From contig CM041203.1 of assembly GCA_023078555.1 (NCBI GenBank), positions 1,684,981-1,748,980 on the forward strand: a stretch of DNA of 64,000 bases, in the 5' to 3' direction. The notes under the pieces were generated by a model that saw only the letters and a program-made list of their open reading frames with translations, did not search any database and was not told where the DNA came from. Made by a program: the position numbers and the translations under genes. The stretch comes from Ulva prolifera. Lineage: Eukaryota; Chlorophyta; Ulvophyceae; Ulvales; Ulvaceae. The first letter of the stretch is position 1. The number at the start of each line of letters is the position of its first letter. Below are positions 23,759 to 36,660 of this stretch, one piece after another.

Positions 23759-26700
23759 TTAAATCACGAACGGCTCCTGCTCGAACGACGCCTGCCATTG
23801 CTCCCACAGCCCCAGGTCTAGCACGCCGCCGGGGCTACTATTCAGCAGGCTCGCGGTCAGCGTGCGGATGGTCGTGTCAAACGTGCCCGCCCCTGGCAGC
23901 ACACGCACCGCCTCGTCCATCTGCGCCGGATCTGACACCATGCCACAGCCCTGCAGCACGTGTGCGGCCTCGTCCCGAGTCAGCGTCGGCATGCCCATCA
24001 CGTACGAGAACGAGTCCGCGAGGTCCAGCGTGCGCGACACGTCGCTGTCCGCCGTCGCAATCACCACGAGCCGCTTCCCCTCCGGCGGGCGTTGCTTCAG
24101 CAGGCTCTGGAGTGTGTGCAGCAGCAGCAGGGAGTACCGCGGCCCGTGCTTGGCGTACTGGAGCAGCTTTGCGAGGTCGTCGAGGATGAGGATCGACAGC
24201 GGCGACTTGGTCGCGTCGTCAAACGCCTTCTTCAGCACATCTGCCGCCGCCGACTCCGGCTTGCCCATGACCGCGAAGAAATCGATCAGCTTGACGAATG
24301 GGTAGTGCAGCTTGCCTGCCACGTATGCCGCGAGCGCCGTCTTGCCCGTGCCTGCCGAGCCTGCACCTCACCATCGGCTGTCAGTCACGCATCAGCACAG
24401 TCGGGCACCACTTGTGCAGGGCGCGTTACGCTGTGCGTGGTGCCGGGTTTGCCCGGGTGCTGGTTCCGTGCGCGCGGCCGGCTGTGGCTTGGGTGCATTA
24501 TGCTGAGCAGGTGGACCTGTTCTTGAGCTGCTCCCTGTGCTCGAGGTGCTACCTGCCTCGTCGCCGTTGTCATTGCAACAAAAGCACCCACTCTTGAGTA
24601 CAACAGTCACACACACTCGCGCTTGCGACAAGCACCGAGCGTAGCACATGCCCATGCCCGCACATACGTCCAGCTTCTTCCGGCAGTGAGTGGGTCAGGT
24701 GTGAGGGCAGGGGGGGGCACCTTGGAGCAGGATGGTTGCCTTCGGCACAGCGTCGGAGACCTGAGCGGCGGTCGTGATGTCCCGCACGAGGCGGTCGAAC
24801 CGCGGCCCGAACGAAAACACGCCCTCCTGGTGGTACGACGCGAGGGCCTCCTCTGATGCGCCAAACGCGGGCTTGAGATCGTTCTCGAGCACAAGCATGA
24901 AGTGGCGGCGCGAGATCATCGGGTGGAAATCCTTCGGCACATCCTTGAGGTTCTGCTTGTTGAGGTTCTCGTCGAGTGCCCAGTTGGTCGCGTGCCGCAC
25001 CAGCGCCTGCAGCTCCGCCCCTGCAGCCACACCCCGCCCCGTTGATAGCTGGCATGCGCCTCGCGCAGTCCTGCAGCTCCTGCCTTCGCCTGGGTGGTTT
25101 GCCGGCGAGGGAATGCTCACCTGATCTCACAGACCGAATCCCGCGCCGTTGATGTTGAAGTGTGGCTGGTGGCAGCACCACCGGCCTGGCCTAGCTCAGT
25201 GGGTGATGTGCACCGCTGAAAGATGATTGATTCGGTAGAACAGGACCAAACGTAAAGTGTGAGGAGCCCTCGGCGCGACAGAGCAGGGTGTTCGAATACA
25301 TGCAAAACTGGCACATCCAGTGCGTGAGCCAGCACTGCACGCTGGCTGATGCGCTGCAATTGCAGCCGGCGGCATCGGGATGTCCGAACGTGGCGTGCCG
25401 GCCACACTGCTCTCCCATACAATTTCACGATTCTCACCGGCGGATCACCAGCCAACGCTGCGGATCGCGGGCGGTCGAGCCGGGGTGACACGAGACACGC
25501 ACCAGTGAAGTTCTTCGTGCGGTCGGCGAGCTCCGGGATGTCGACGTCGGGCTCGAGGAAGGCGTTGCGCACCAGCGGCGCCGTGTGGATCTGCAGGATC
25601 TGCTGGCGGCCGGCGGCGTCGGGCAGGCCGATCTCGATCTTGAGCTCGATACGGCCGGGCCGCGTCAGCGCTTCGTCCAGCAGGTCCGGCCGATTCGTCA
25701 TGCCTGCACGTCCACAGCAGCCACTTGCAACGCAGTGCCACCGGCTGCAACGCCGCCCGCACGGCTCGACACGCCTGGCCCCTCTGCCGTGCAGGGCCGC
25801 GGGCCAATGCATGTGCTGTGCTGTGGTAGCGGGCTACAGGTGGCTACGTCACAGCGTGGACTGCTGGCAGCTGCAGTAGCCGGGCCAGCCTGTAATGGGT
25901 GCTTGAATAGGACCAACGCGCTGGTAGTGCACACACTGCCGCTGCTGCGAAGCAGCCCATGAGCTTGCCACTGTGGCCGCAGCTACACGCATTTTACGTC
26001 GGCGAGCCCGCCTCACACCGACCTACGCACCAGCAGGAAGACGGGGCGTACCGATGAGGAGGATGTTGTTGAGGCTCTCCACGCCGTCGATCTTGGTGAG
26101 CAGTGTGTTGACGATCGAGTCGTGCACGCCCGTGCCGCCGCCGGTGCTGCCGCGGGCCTTGCAGATCGCGTCGATCTCATCAAAGATGATGACGTGCAGG
26201 GGGCTCTCCTCCGCGAGCGCCGCCTCGTCGCGCTCCGCGTCGGCAAACAGCTCCCGCACCTTCTTCTCCGACTCGCCGACGTACTTGTCGAGGATCTCCG
26301 GGCCGTTCACAATCTTCGGCTCGACGGCGTTGAGCAGCTTGCCGATCTGCCGCGCGATCAGCGTCTTGCCTGCACACGCACACGCCTCCGCGCATCGGGG
26401 AGGGTGTTTTGCGGACAGCACGCACGCATCTGCCCGCCTCACACGCACCAATGTCCGGGGTCGCGACGAACACAAGGTGCGAGGTGACCAGTGTCTCTGC
26501 CTGCCTGGTGCACGAGCACCAGTCCTGCTTTGCGGAGTCTGCCGCAGTACACGCTGCCGGCCGAACGGTATACAACCCATATCGCGCTGCTGTGAGAAGA
26601 AACGCAAGAAAGGTGTGGACCCCTGGGGTGCGTGTGGGGGCCGGAGGGCGCGGGTGCGTACCCGTGCCGGGTGGGCCGTAGAGCAGGATGCCCTTGGTGT

Positions 26701-28261
26701 GCTGGATGTTCATCGCCTTGGCGATGTGCGGCGGCGCGGCGCGCGACGCAAACGCTCCGCGGAAGATCTCGCCAAACTGGCGGTCGAGGCCGCCGATGCC
26801 GAGCTCCGCGATGTCAAAGTCGCGCTTGAACAGGCGCTGGATGCTGTTCTGGCCCTTGATCTTGAGGAACGGCTGCCCGGACTCGAAGGTGATGTTGGTG
26901 TCCGGGGTGAACTCCGCCGAGTTGCAGTTAGGGTCTCCGCCGGCTGTGATCGCGACGACCTGTGCAGTAGGCTGACTTGCTGCAAGGCCGGGGAGGCAGG
27001 AACCACATATAAGAACAGAATCTCCAACGCCACCACCACCAGTGGGTGATGTGCGCCCACAGCCGCGCAATGCAAGCTGTGCGGCGCCTGTGAGCTGTTT
27101 CTGTGTTCCGCGTGTGCGGGGCAATGGGTGAGGTGGTTGTGTGAGCCAGGAAACTGTGGTGCCGTGCCCTGCCGAGCGGCGGGGAGCTATGCAGCAGTGC
27201 AGCTGTTGACTGGGGAATAAGGTACATGGGGGCGGGGCAGAGGTGGCGTGATCGCAGGTCAGGCAGCGGTGAGGCTGTCGCGTGGCGGAGCACAGATGCT
27301 CAGGTGACAAGCAGCCAGCTCTGCAGGTGGCCAACGGCCTTCGGTGGCTGGGCATGTGGAATGGTGGGCGGTACAAGGGAGTCCTTTGCCAAGCTGCTGT
27401 GTCGGCAGCGGCGTCGAGACGGGCTGCAGCAGGCCTGTGGCGCAGCACCGGCATCCCATGCATGCTAGCCAAGCGGTGGCACGTCATGGACGATGCGGCA
27501 TGGCACGCATGCCGGCCGTCGACGCGGCGCAAGCACGGCACATGGTGTGCAGTTTCACATCCGGCACTGGCTCGCGGCTCCACTGCTGACTAGGCCAGGT
27601 CGGCAGCTTGGATGAGGCAGGGCTGTGTGCAGCTAGAAGAAGATGGGGTACAGAGTTGGGCACACCTTGCACGAAAGGATCATGCCTTTGGGTGTGAGGT
27701 AGTAGTCCATGTTGAGGTTGACGGGCCACTGCCGCTTGGGTGCGCCTGGGGCCGGGGGCACCTCCCCCCTCAGGTACGCAGTCCAGGCGACGATATCTGC
27801 AGTCTCGATGCGGCACTCTTCAGTGCTCTTTGGGCGCAGCCGGCACACCTGCATGACCACGAGCTCCGCGCGTGGCAGAGATCGCACTGGCTCGGCGACC
27901 ACGATATCCTTGACTTCGAGCTTGGCAACCTGCAGGCTCATGGGGCTGTCACCCGGTGTGGCTGTCTGCAGGTGCACTGAGGCGCATGGGGCAGGCCAGT
28001 GCAGGGGCTGCTTGCAACGAGAGGGATTGAACTCGAGTCCTGACAGTGTATGTTCAGGTGATGGTGTTGCGGTGGGCTTGGACATGCTGCTCAGGCAGGC
28101 AGAGCTGGTGGGCGTTTGCAGCCGCGAGGAGCAGGGAGGCCAGGAGTATGTTGGGAGAACTCACGCTTCGAGCCCCACTGCTGATGCCGATGGGAGCGAA
28201 TGCGCCCGGATCGACTCCCACGGGCAGCACTTGCTTGTCATCAGCTGCCACGCGGAAGGCC
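23759..28261 (-). CDS. NSF: NSF, SNARE-disassembling AAA+ ATPase
   Basis: Phase-consistent exons: 28261-28165, 27929-27666, 26959-26662, 26369-26052, 25703-25503, 25020-24721, 24360-23759. Together about 690 residues; a short first coding exon above 28261 is missing (family length about 740). The N domain shows [21 protein letters not shown]1 has [19 protein letters not shown], Walker A GPPGTGKT (split by the 26662/26369 junction), [20 protein letters not shown], Walker [33 protein letters not shown] and [12 protein letters not shown]2 has [16 protein letters not shown] and [12 protein letters not shown]. With alpha-SNAP it unwinds cis-SNARE complexes after fusion. All catalytic motifs look intact. 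A possible first exon (MRCTGSEAQPSS near 28407) does not fit in phase. Confidence 0.95.
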
Positions 28262-29379
28262 CTGCTTGCGGGAGCGAGGTGAGAGCTTTCAGAATGGTGC
28301 ACGCCCATTGCACTGCTATCTCCGCTACCAGTACAGTGTTGAGGATGTCACTGGGTGTGAGCTGTCGCACCCCGGAGCTCGGTTGAGCTTCGCTCCCCGT
28401 GCATCGCATACCCACAGCGACACCAGACGGTCTGCCAAATGGTCACCTGGCCGCACGTAAACTAGGTTGGAGGTCGCATGATCCTGCACACGTTGATCTT
28501 AGCCTTTCGCTAAAGGTACTCGCTTGGCATTCGGTCTGAGATGTGCTGGGAACAGTACCGTCGAAGGCAAGTTGGATACTACGTGCATAGGTTCGGAACC
28601 CCCACTCCGACGCATCACGATGTCTCAATGGCCGCTACTGAATAGTGGCATACATAATAGTTCTGGCTACGCTCATGTTTTGCGTGCTGGTCTTGGAAAC
28701 AGACGATCGCGGAGGAGTCAACGTAACGAAGTTGTTCCTGATACCACAGACGTGGATCGATGAGTCCCACGCTCTACATAACAGTTCAGCTGCTGGATTG
28801 TTCTGACAGCACGATCTTGCTCAAACACCCAGCCACACCAGAAGTGGCTGCAGGGATGATTGTGCACGCGAAGACACTGCTTCCCCACCGTGCGCGGTGC
28901 CATCATTCAGTGCAAGCGACTTTCGCCACCGCAAAACAGCCACCTCGAAAGAATGTATGATTGCCAATTGTGGCGTCTGCGTCTGTGGCCATCGGAAGGC
29001 CGGCGTGCTCCAGCAGTATGCATCTGCATGCATTGTCAGCACCTATGACAGTGCACGGAGGAGCCGTTGCGCCACTGAAAGGCCACATCGTGTCACTGTC
29101 ATCTGAGGAATTGGTGCGAGACTTTCGTTGCGCTACCGTGGTGATTGATTGGTTCTGTACGTGCGCAGATCGTCCCCTCCCAAGACGCCGTCGTCGCCGC
29201 CGTCGACGTCTGTACACACTCGATCAAGAACAATGCTTTCTAGGAACGTGCCAGCTGCAGATGCAACTGGCGGTATGCCTGGCTGTTCGATCTGCCAGGA
29301 TCTGCTTTGTCACACACTTCAGACCCGGTGGAACGCCTTCACTTCCCAGACGGCCTCTCAGCTGTGATGTGTGTGCTCT
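28262..29379. other. NSF 5' flank, no gene seen
   Basis: Should hold the NSF first exon and promoter. Open frames here are short, and neither strand shows a family motif. Confidence 0.4.
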
Positions 29380-31100
29380 TCCTGGAGTACATGTGCCTGT
29401 GGGGGGTCTTTTGGGAATTTCTGGCGAGCCGCACACGAAGCGCCAGGGGCCTGGCCAGTTCGCGAGCAATTTCGTATTGTAATGTATGTTCCCAAGGCCT
29501 TGTTCGCCAGCCTCGATCAGCTCTATCGTCGGTAGGCTCGTGAAGCGATGGTGAAAAGTAGCTGGCGAGGCCTTGTAGGGCGCAAGCCGGAGCTAGCCGA
29601 TCAAGTTCTAGCTTACTTGTCATATGTCACGAACACCTGCTGCTTCGCTACAGTGGAGCAGCCGATTTCAACCCTCGGCCAGGATTTTGCGGTGCAGTGA
29701 AGTCCGGCGAAAGGTATGCGACTTCGTTTCACGGCTGGCCAATGCAACTGTAGTTTCCACAGTGTCATTGGAGGTGTGTGGCACAGTGGCGTGTACTAAG
29801 ATCGATGTTCTGCCTGTCCGCTCGGTAGTCGTGGTCACTGTGTTCCTGGCCTACGGAGCGTGATGCCTGTCGCGCTTGGCGAGTCAAGCAGTACAATTAT
29901 AATCTAATTAGAAGTAGCTTTGCAAGCCTGCGATGCCCATGGCTGCCTGTCTACGTACCTTCAGCTCACCCACCCAGCATGGCTCTCTGGCCCAGCCAGT
30001 TAGCGAAGCCAGACGCCTAGCCAGTCTGCATGTGTGCAGCTTGAATAAACTGCAGGTCGCTGCAAACCTTTGGTGGACTCACTGTGGCTGTGACGGCCCT
30101 GCCTGGTATGGGCATGAAGTGTCGTGCACCACAGATGCCTCTGTTCCGTGCCCCCAGGCCCGCCATTGGCACTTGTTGGACTATTGCATGCCGCTGCTGT
30201 ATACATGCAACCGCAGTGAAGAGGTGCGTCTACAATGGTGGACCTATGGAGACCAATGGTGCGACAGTGGGAGAATTTCGATGTAGAGAAAATACATCAC
30301 TTGTACACATGCAAACCAAACTCCTATGCATTTTGGAAATGAGGTTCACAAAATTGGACATGCAATGGAGCACACAATGGAAACATGCAATGGAACGAGC
30401 AATGGAACGCGCTGTGTTCTAGGCACCGCAAGCAATATTCAGATGCAAACTTCGTAAGTGGAATGCAATCACCTGAACAAGCGCCCATGTCATGCACCTG
30501 TGGTGTTTACAGGCTTTGTCTTCATTGGCACCCAAGGTGGCAGTCGCTCGGTGCCAATAATGTAAGCCGGCATGCAAGGATCTCCCACAGCTAATGTGTT
30601 TAAAGAGGCTTCAGGTCGGCGGGCCACATCTCAGGTGAACACTAGGTCGACGTCCCTGGGAGCTTCCGCTTGCGGAACCTGGAACCCCGCCTTACCTCTT
30701 GTGTCTGGCCAATGTGTGCAGTCGGGGTGGGTAGGGGGCGTTTCTTACCGGCGCGGCTCGACTTCCGGACGTCCATGGCGATGTAGTTGCCGCTACTGGC
30801 ATCGGTCCGACCATCTTTCATGCTTACGAGTGGATTTGCAGCAAGTTCAGATTTGGAATTTACGGTCGGGTCTGGGCCTAGATCTCTGGCAAACATGTCA
30901 TACACGTCGGCCGACCTGTGGGCAGCTGCAGCAGCAGGGGCAATGGTGGCTGCAGGGTGTGGCTGCGCAAGCGGGGGCGCGGCAACAGCTGCTGTGCACA
31001 AGGGCGGGCGTTGCTCAGGAGGGGGGGGCACAGCTGTTGCCGCTGAAGGCGGGGACTGCTCAAGAGCAGTGGGGGCCGCATCAGCCGCGGCTGCTGGAGG
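29380..31100 (+). repeat. Left arm of a diverged inverted duplication
   Basis: Reading in reverse complement, this arm matches 34960-36660 in the same order. Anchors are 29397-29482 with about 36530-36620, 29636-29700 with 36315-36375, 29840-30050 with 35990-36170 (the best preserved, including TCTAATTAGA and CTACGTACC), 30450-30560 with 35400-35510, and 30760-30900 with 35060-35230. Identity varies from near-identical to weak, with small indels. Arm ends are approximate. Confidence 0.75.
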
Positions 31101-31250
31101 GGACTGCGCAAGAGCGGTGAGGGCGCCTCTGCCGCGGCTGCTGTAGGGGACTGCTCGAGAGGGGCGGGGTCCGCAGCTGCCACAGCTACCACGGTTGTTG
31201 GAGGGGGCTGCGTGTCCACAAAGGTCCAAAGCTCGAGATTCGGCTGGTGA
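30642..31250 (-). CDS. Possible disordered protein exon (left-arm copy)
   Basis: A minus-strand frame encodes a Pro/Ala/Leu-rich stretch, then VYDMFARDLGPDPTVNSK, LAANPLVSMKDGRTDASS, GNYIAMDVRKSSRAGKKR and an Arg/Lys-rich end (RGSRFRKRKLPGTST). A related plus-strand peptide in the right arm, 35054-35269, keeps the same order of residues (ISDLSAGILDTSRT, VLAGMNDVNTDARRYI, MVVQKSSNTSKKCPRPTP). Retention of the frame in two diverged copies suggests real coding sequence, but I recognise no family and see no complete gene. Confidence 0.35.
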   Translation of the reverse strand, partial: SPAESRALDLCGHAAPSNNRGSCGSCGPRPSRAVPYSSRGRGALTALAQSPPAAAADAAPTALEQSPPSAATAVPPPPEQRPPLCTAAVAAPPLAQPHPAATIAPAAAAAHRSADVYDMFARDLGPDPTVNSKSELAANPLVSMKDGRTDASSGNYIAMDVRKSSRAGKKRPLPTPTAHIGQTQEVRRGSRFRKRKLPGTST

Positions 31251-31579
31251 CAGTGACGTGTCCACATTGGGTGAGCAGTGCAGAGCTGTGTTCTCTAGCT
31301 GCCGAGCAGCAAGACCGGTACATCCGCACGCTGCCTGAGCAACTTTCGAAGACAGTTCGCAGCACAGAATCCACGTGAATCCAGTACTGAACGGGCGGTG
31401 GCAGCTGTCCAATTCAACGCCTGGTTACCAATGGTAACTCACCACAACTTTCTTTTGTGTAAAACTGGTTTGATCAGGTCGACTTAATCTGTTGAGTTGT
31501 AGTTTAGCAGCCCTCGTGCGGAAAGAACCCACGCAGGTCCACGTGACTGAAGCTATATGCCATGGAACAGTATCTGCGT

Positions 31580-32175
31580 GATTACTGCTTGACAGATTCG
31601 TGTTGCTCAATATCTTCTACAACGAAGCCACACACCATCAACGCTGGCGCTTCCGCTTTGTGGCGGCGGTGGCCCTGGCCTGCCATCCGCCTTGGGTGAC
31701 CGGCCTTGCGCTCGGCGTGCCGCGCTCTGACGCTGCCCTTGCCGTGCGTTTGCGTGTGGCCCGCCGTCAAGGCGCGACCGCGGGGTTCGGGCAGGCCGGG
31801 CTGGGGATTGGGGGTCTGGGGTTACGGGTGGGCGGGGGGGTTTGCGGGTACTGTGCGGGGGGTACTGCACGGGGGGGCTCCGGGGGGGTTGGTGTCTCGG
31901 TGTGTTTGGCTCTGCGGCCTCGGCTGCGTGTGCTTTCGGGGCTCTGGAGCCGGGCTGGTGGGAGGGATGCGAGTGTGGGTGGGTGGGCTTGTGGGTGTGG
32001 GGTGTGGGGGCTCGGGTGTGGGGGCTTGTGTCTGGCTGTGGCCAGCGTGGGTGCTGACGTTGCGTTGGTGTGCTGATGTGTGCTGCGTGTGGCTGGTTGC
32101 GTGGGTGTGCAGGTCCTCTGGTTGTTGCTCGCGATGATACCTGCCTTGCTTGCTTTGTCCTTGTAACACACCATC
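31580..32175 (+). repeat. G-rich segment ending in the ACAAGGACAAAGC terminal repeat
   Basis: The plus strand is strongly G/T-skewed from about 31660 to 32110. The right end (32135-32172) reads as the reverse complement of the left terminus of the element at 51349, including the CTTTGTCCTTGTAACAC core and the preceding GTTGTTGCTCGCG. The adjoining GT-rich stretch also matches 51400-51470 in reverse complement. A matching left terminus was not found, so this looks like a truncated or rearranged copy. Confidence 0.55.
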
Positions 32176-33340
32176 AACGATGTGACCAGCAGTGGTGTAC
32201 ACCAGTCTACTAGTAGCTTCGCATGCATGTGATGAGGAGCATCTCGGGAGGAATCTCGTCTCCAAATTGAAACAAAGGAGATAGTGAATACCGCATGGTT
32301 CAACAGCAGCTGTGCTGCTGCTGCAAAGCTGTTTAACGGCCTTCTCAGATCAGTCACGCTTGTCTAGGCTCCTACAAGAGAGACGTTCCTGCAGGAGATG
32401 TGACGGGTGAGCGAGGCACGCACAGTTTCGGCGCCTGTCGGAAGAGAAGTCAGGTAGTCCTGGCGGCAGATGTCAATGGTCTGAGACCAGAACATCATGC
32501 TGTTGTTGCTGGGAGCTGCATCCCGCATGAAGCTGTCAAACGATCGCGGCTTCTGTCCGGGCTTGGTGACACTAACAGGCCTTGCTCCGCTCCCGGGCGA
32601 AGTATAACCTGAGCATATCCAACACTAGGGAGCACCTTGTGCCTTCAATACCGGACTCTCTCCAGGCGAGCTTGTGACAGTGCTGAAGGTGCGGGGTCGT
32701 CTTGCTGATGTCCGTCTGCACACGCACGCGCCGAGATTCCAGTTAGCTGAAAATATTCAGCTTTGCCACATGTATCAAGTGACTGCCGGCGTATGCGTCC
32801 GCTGCGTGCCGGTGCAGCTATCTGCCATGCGGACATCGGTTCTGAATAAGCGGGCTCGTGATCTTCATCATGCATTATACGTCGAAGAAGCTAGGAATCG
32901 ATTCGGTTTTGTTAATTGGATTTCAAGCCTGCCTAGTCGGCGTTCTGAGGAATGTGCCTCTCCATTGTGAAGACGTGCTGTTGCTTCGTTGACCCAGTTC
33001 AAAGTCCTGACCCATTCTGTCGCCTGTACATGCTTTCTCCACACGAGATCCATACAGATTCGCCAACACTACAGCCTTTGCATTGTGCAGCGTCGTGCTG
33101 CACGGCCCTGGTGATCGCCATGCTCACAGGTACAGCATGTGTGTGCTGCTGCACTGGCAGCTGCAGCTCTACAGCTCACCATCTGACATCAGTTCATATC
33201 AACTGCGAAACCGGGTCATCAAGATATAGGTGACCCGAGCCCCACCTGCCAGGTCAGAACTTTGCGGTGCATTTGGCTGTGTTGCATAGTTCCAGTCTGG
33301 AAGCATGAGAATTCTCCCTTTGGCTGTGCTGTGCTGAAAA

Positions 33341-33386
33341 AATCTGGTGGCTGTACTGTTCAAATCTGGTGGCTGTGCTGTTCAAA
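33341..33386 (+). repeat. Two-unit tandem repeat, about 22 bp
   Basis: AAATCTGGTGGCTGT followed by (A/G)CTGTTC occurs twice in tandem between the arms of the inverted duplication. Confidence 0.75.
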
Positions 33387-34959
33387 TCAGTGCTGTGTCA
33401 AGACCACACAGATGTGTTGACACGGCACTGATTTTTCCGCTGCAATCCGGACTGCTGCCTCAGCCTAGGAGTGCTGGCAGCTTCAGGTGTGTAGAACATG
33501 GCTCTGAAAATCACCTCAACTTCAAATGTTACACATAGTGACGTGAGGTCAATGCTGCCACGGCACACACTATGATGCAGAACACCTGAAGACACATGAG
33601 CAGTTGATGCCAACGCTATAGGGTAGCAAATTCAATTCACACAGTGAGGTAACAGGACAGCACACTCCATCTACACATCGAGTTGTTTGCGCCGCCATGC
33701 AGGTGGCAGATGCGATGGATCATCAAGGCGAGCAGGCGTGGGTAGAGGCACTTGCAGGGCTACCTGCCGACACGCACTGGAGTGACGCCACCGCGGCAGA
33801 CGCCGTGCACTGCGCCCTCCACCGAATGTAAGCAGCCTGAGCACGTTGCCCATCACCTCGCACAAGCGGCCGGCACACTTACGTTCCTCCTGATGCTGCA
33901 CAGGCCGGCGACCAAGGGCACTGCGTTGCCGGATCAGGCGGGGTGGTGGGGTAATTCTACTGCAAGGGCATGTCATGCCACAACTTTGGCTCTCATTGTT
34001 GCTATGCCGCGACATGTGATGTGTCGTACCTTGACCAGTTGTACAATTGGCCGCTGCCATGTTGGAATGACTAAGGCGAGGAGGTAGGCGGCACAGTGGA
34101 AAAAGAGTGCAGCTTCAAGTTGAGAGCAACGCCCAGCACAAACCCAAGCCACAGCCAACCCACACAAGCGGCACGCGGCGCGCCACACCAGCGCACGTAC
34201 GCGACTGGCAACGCCGTGACACACACACCGTGGCATATGTCTATGTACAAGCGAAACCACGCGGACACCAACCCACAAACGCCCCCACCTGAACGCCCAC
34301 ATGAGCCGCTCCTGAGGTGGCCCAGGATTGCGCCGCCCGCCCGGGCTGCTCGTTTGTGGGGCGCCCCCCAGTGCCGCCCAAGCCCCCGCCCCCGTACCAA
34401 GCAACATGCCATGCCAGGGCCGTGCCAGCCCTCGCCTCCCACTTAAGGCCATGCAGACACCACTGTGTGTACTTGGCAGCTCCTCGCGACTCAATTGGGC
34501 AGAGTGGGAGATGGTGCCGTGCGTACGCGTGCCGGGATGTCGATCGGCTCGACGGGCGGCGCGCCGCCCAGGGTGCCCTGTGCGGCGCAGATGAGCTGTG
34601 AGTGGCAGATGCGCACTGGACAGGACTGCAAGTCCTGTTACATCTGGATTTTGCACGTTCCGTGCCATCGGCGGAGCTGGCGATCGACCGTACGGCCGGG
34701 TGCCATGTGGAGACATCGCGGTGCCGAGGAGGGCCGTCTTGAGGCATCACCACGCCCTGCGCATGCAGCCATGTCAGAGAGCTTGTCGAGACACGCAAAT
34801 CACGACCGGGCCTGCTCGTCCGTACATTGATGCAGACCTGTGTACATACATATACAGTCTTGTTGAGACACCCAATTCTGTCGGCACCCGGTAGCTGCAT
34901 ACATGTTACCAGCCGGGAAAATATGATTCCATGTGGATGCGCTACAGTACACCGCTCTC

Positions 34960-36660
34960 TGAGCTATTTCGCCCCTGGGGAGCTGCGGCCGCCCCTCTAG
35001 ATGCATAGCCCCCTGCAACCGCCATCGCCCTTCCCGCTGCAGCTGCCTTCAGTTTGGCCAACATATCTGACCTGTCCGCCGGAATTCTAGACACAAGCCG
35101 GACTCTAACCGCGGCACTGAATTTGCTGCTATCTCGAGATACTGTACTCGCAGGCATGAACGATGTGAACACCGATGCCAGAAGATACATTACCATGGTA
35201 GTTCAGAAGTCGAGCAACACCAGCAAGAAATGTCCGCGACCCACCCCGCCTGCACGCATTTATCCGTAACAATAGTGGAGTAGAGGCTCCAGAGTATGCA
35301 GGCGGAAGCTCCCAAGTACATTGTGACCGCCAGAGATGTGATCACCCAACTCGAAGACTCGTCATGCAAACTAGTTGTTGGAGAACCTTGCGTGATTGAT
35401 ACATGTTTGTTAGCCAAGAGGGCCACATCCGGTGCCGTTGAAGACAAAGCCTGTACACACCACCGGTGCACGTCACGGTCAGATCTTTAGCAGATCGCAT
35501 TCCAGTACCGAGGTTTGCATCTGAAGGTAGCTCGTGCTGCCTGGCATACAACCTATTCCAGTGCTCGTTCCATTTCGTTCTCCATTGCTTATACTAATGT
35601 TCCAATGCGCCCTATGCTGAGCGCTCCACTAGTACCGTGACCACTTTACATGAGTCAATATTGTTTCCCACATGCACAGGCTGTTGGTGTACATGTGTAC
35701 AAGTGTAGTCTGGTCTCGAGATCGAAACAATCACTCGATTGCAGCATTGGTCTCCATGGTCCACCAAAGTAGACGCACCTATTTACTGCGGTTACATGTA
35801 TACACCAGCGGCATACAATAGTGCAACAAGTGCCAATGGCGGGCCTGGGGGCGCGGAACAGAGGCCTCTGTGGTGCACGACACTTTATGCCCATGCCAGG
35901 CAGGGCCGTCACAGCCACAGTGAGTCCACCAAAGGTTGCCAGCGACCTGCAGTGGAATCAGATGTTATTCAAGCTACACACATGCAGACTGGCTAGGCGT
36001 CTGGCTTCGCCAACTGGCTGAGCCAGAGGCCCATGCTGGGTCGGTGAGCTGAGGGTACGTAGACAGGCAGCCATGGGCATCGCAGGCTTGAACAGTTACT
36101 TCTAATTAGATTGTATTTGTACTGGTTGATTCGCCAAGCGCGACAGGCACCACGCTCCGCAGGCCAGGAACACAGCGACCACGACTACCGAGCGGACAGG
36201 CAGAACATCGATCTTGGTATACGCCACTGTCCCAAACACCTCTAATGACACTCAGGAAACTACAGTTGCATTGGCCAGCCGTGAGATGAAGTCGCATACC
36301 TTCCGCCGGACATCACTGCACCGCACAATCCTGGCCGAGGATTAAAATCAGCTGCTCCACTGTAGCGAAGCAGCATGTAATCGTATCATTTGATAAGTAA
36401 GCTTAACGTTGAAAGGCTAGATCCGGCTCGCGCCCTACAAGGCCTAGCCAGCTACTTTCCACAATCAAATTAGTAGCCTACAAAGGGCAGAGCCGCTCGA
36501 AGCTGGCGAACACCGCATTTAGGACAAACAATACAATCCAAAGTTGCTCGCGAGCTGGCCAGGCCCCTGGCTCTTCGTGCGCGGCTCGCCAGATCTGCCC
36601 AAAAGACCCCCCACAGGCACACCTATCTCTAGAGATAATGTCTTCCTGGTCCCGATATTG
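34960..36660 (-). repeat. Right arm of a diverged inverted duplication
   Basis: Reverse-complement partner of 29380-31100; see the anchors there. It carries the plus-strand copy of the disordered peptide (35054-35269, terminated by TAA). Several indels separate the arms, so the duplication is old. Confidence 0.75.

Larger units (their letters stand above)
31251..34959. other. Spacer between inverted-duplication arms
   Basis: Beyond the G-rich element and a small tandem repeat, this holds a C/A-skewed segment (about 34080-34450). I found no gene with coding support on either strand. Confidence 0.4.

Noticed and set aside
25187..25300. TAGCTCAGTGGG followed by GTTCGAATAC, resembling tRNA A and B boxes
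   Set aside because: The boxes are over 100 bp apart, no acceptor stem or anticodon arm can be drawn, and the region lies in an NSF intron.
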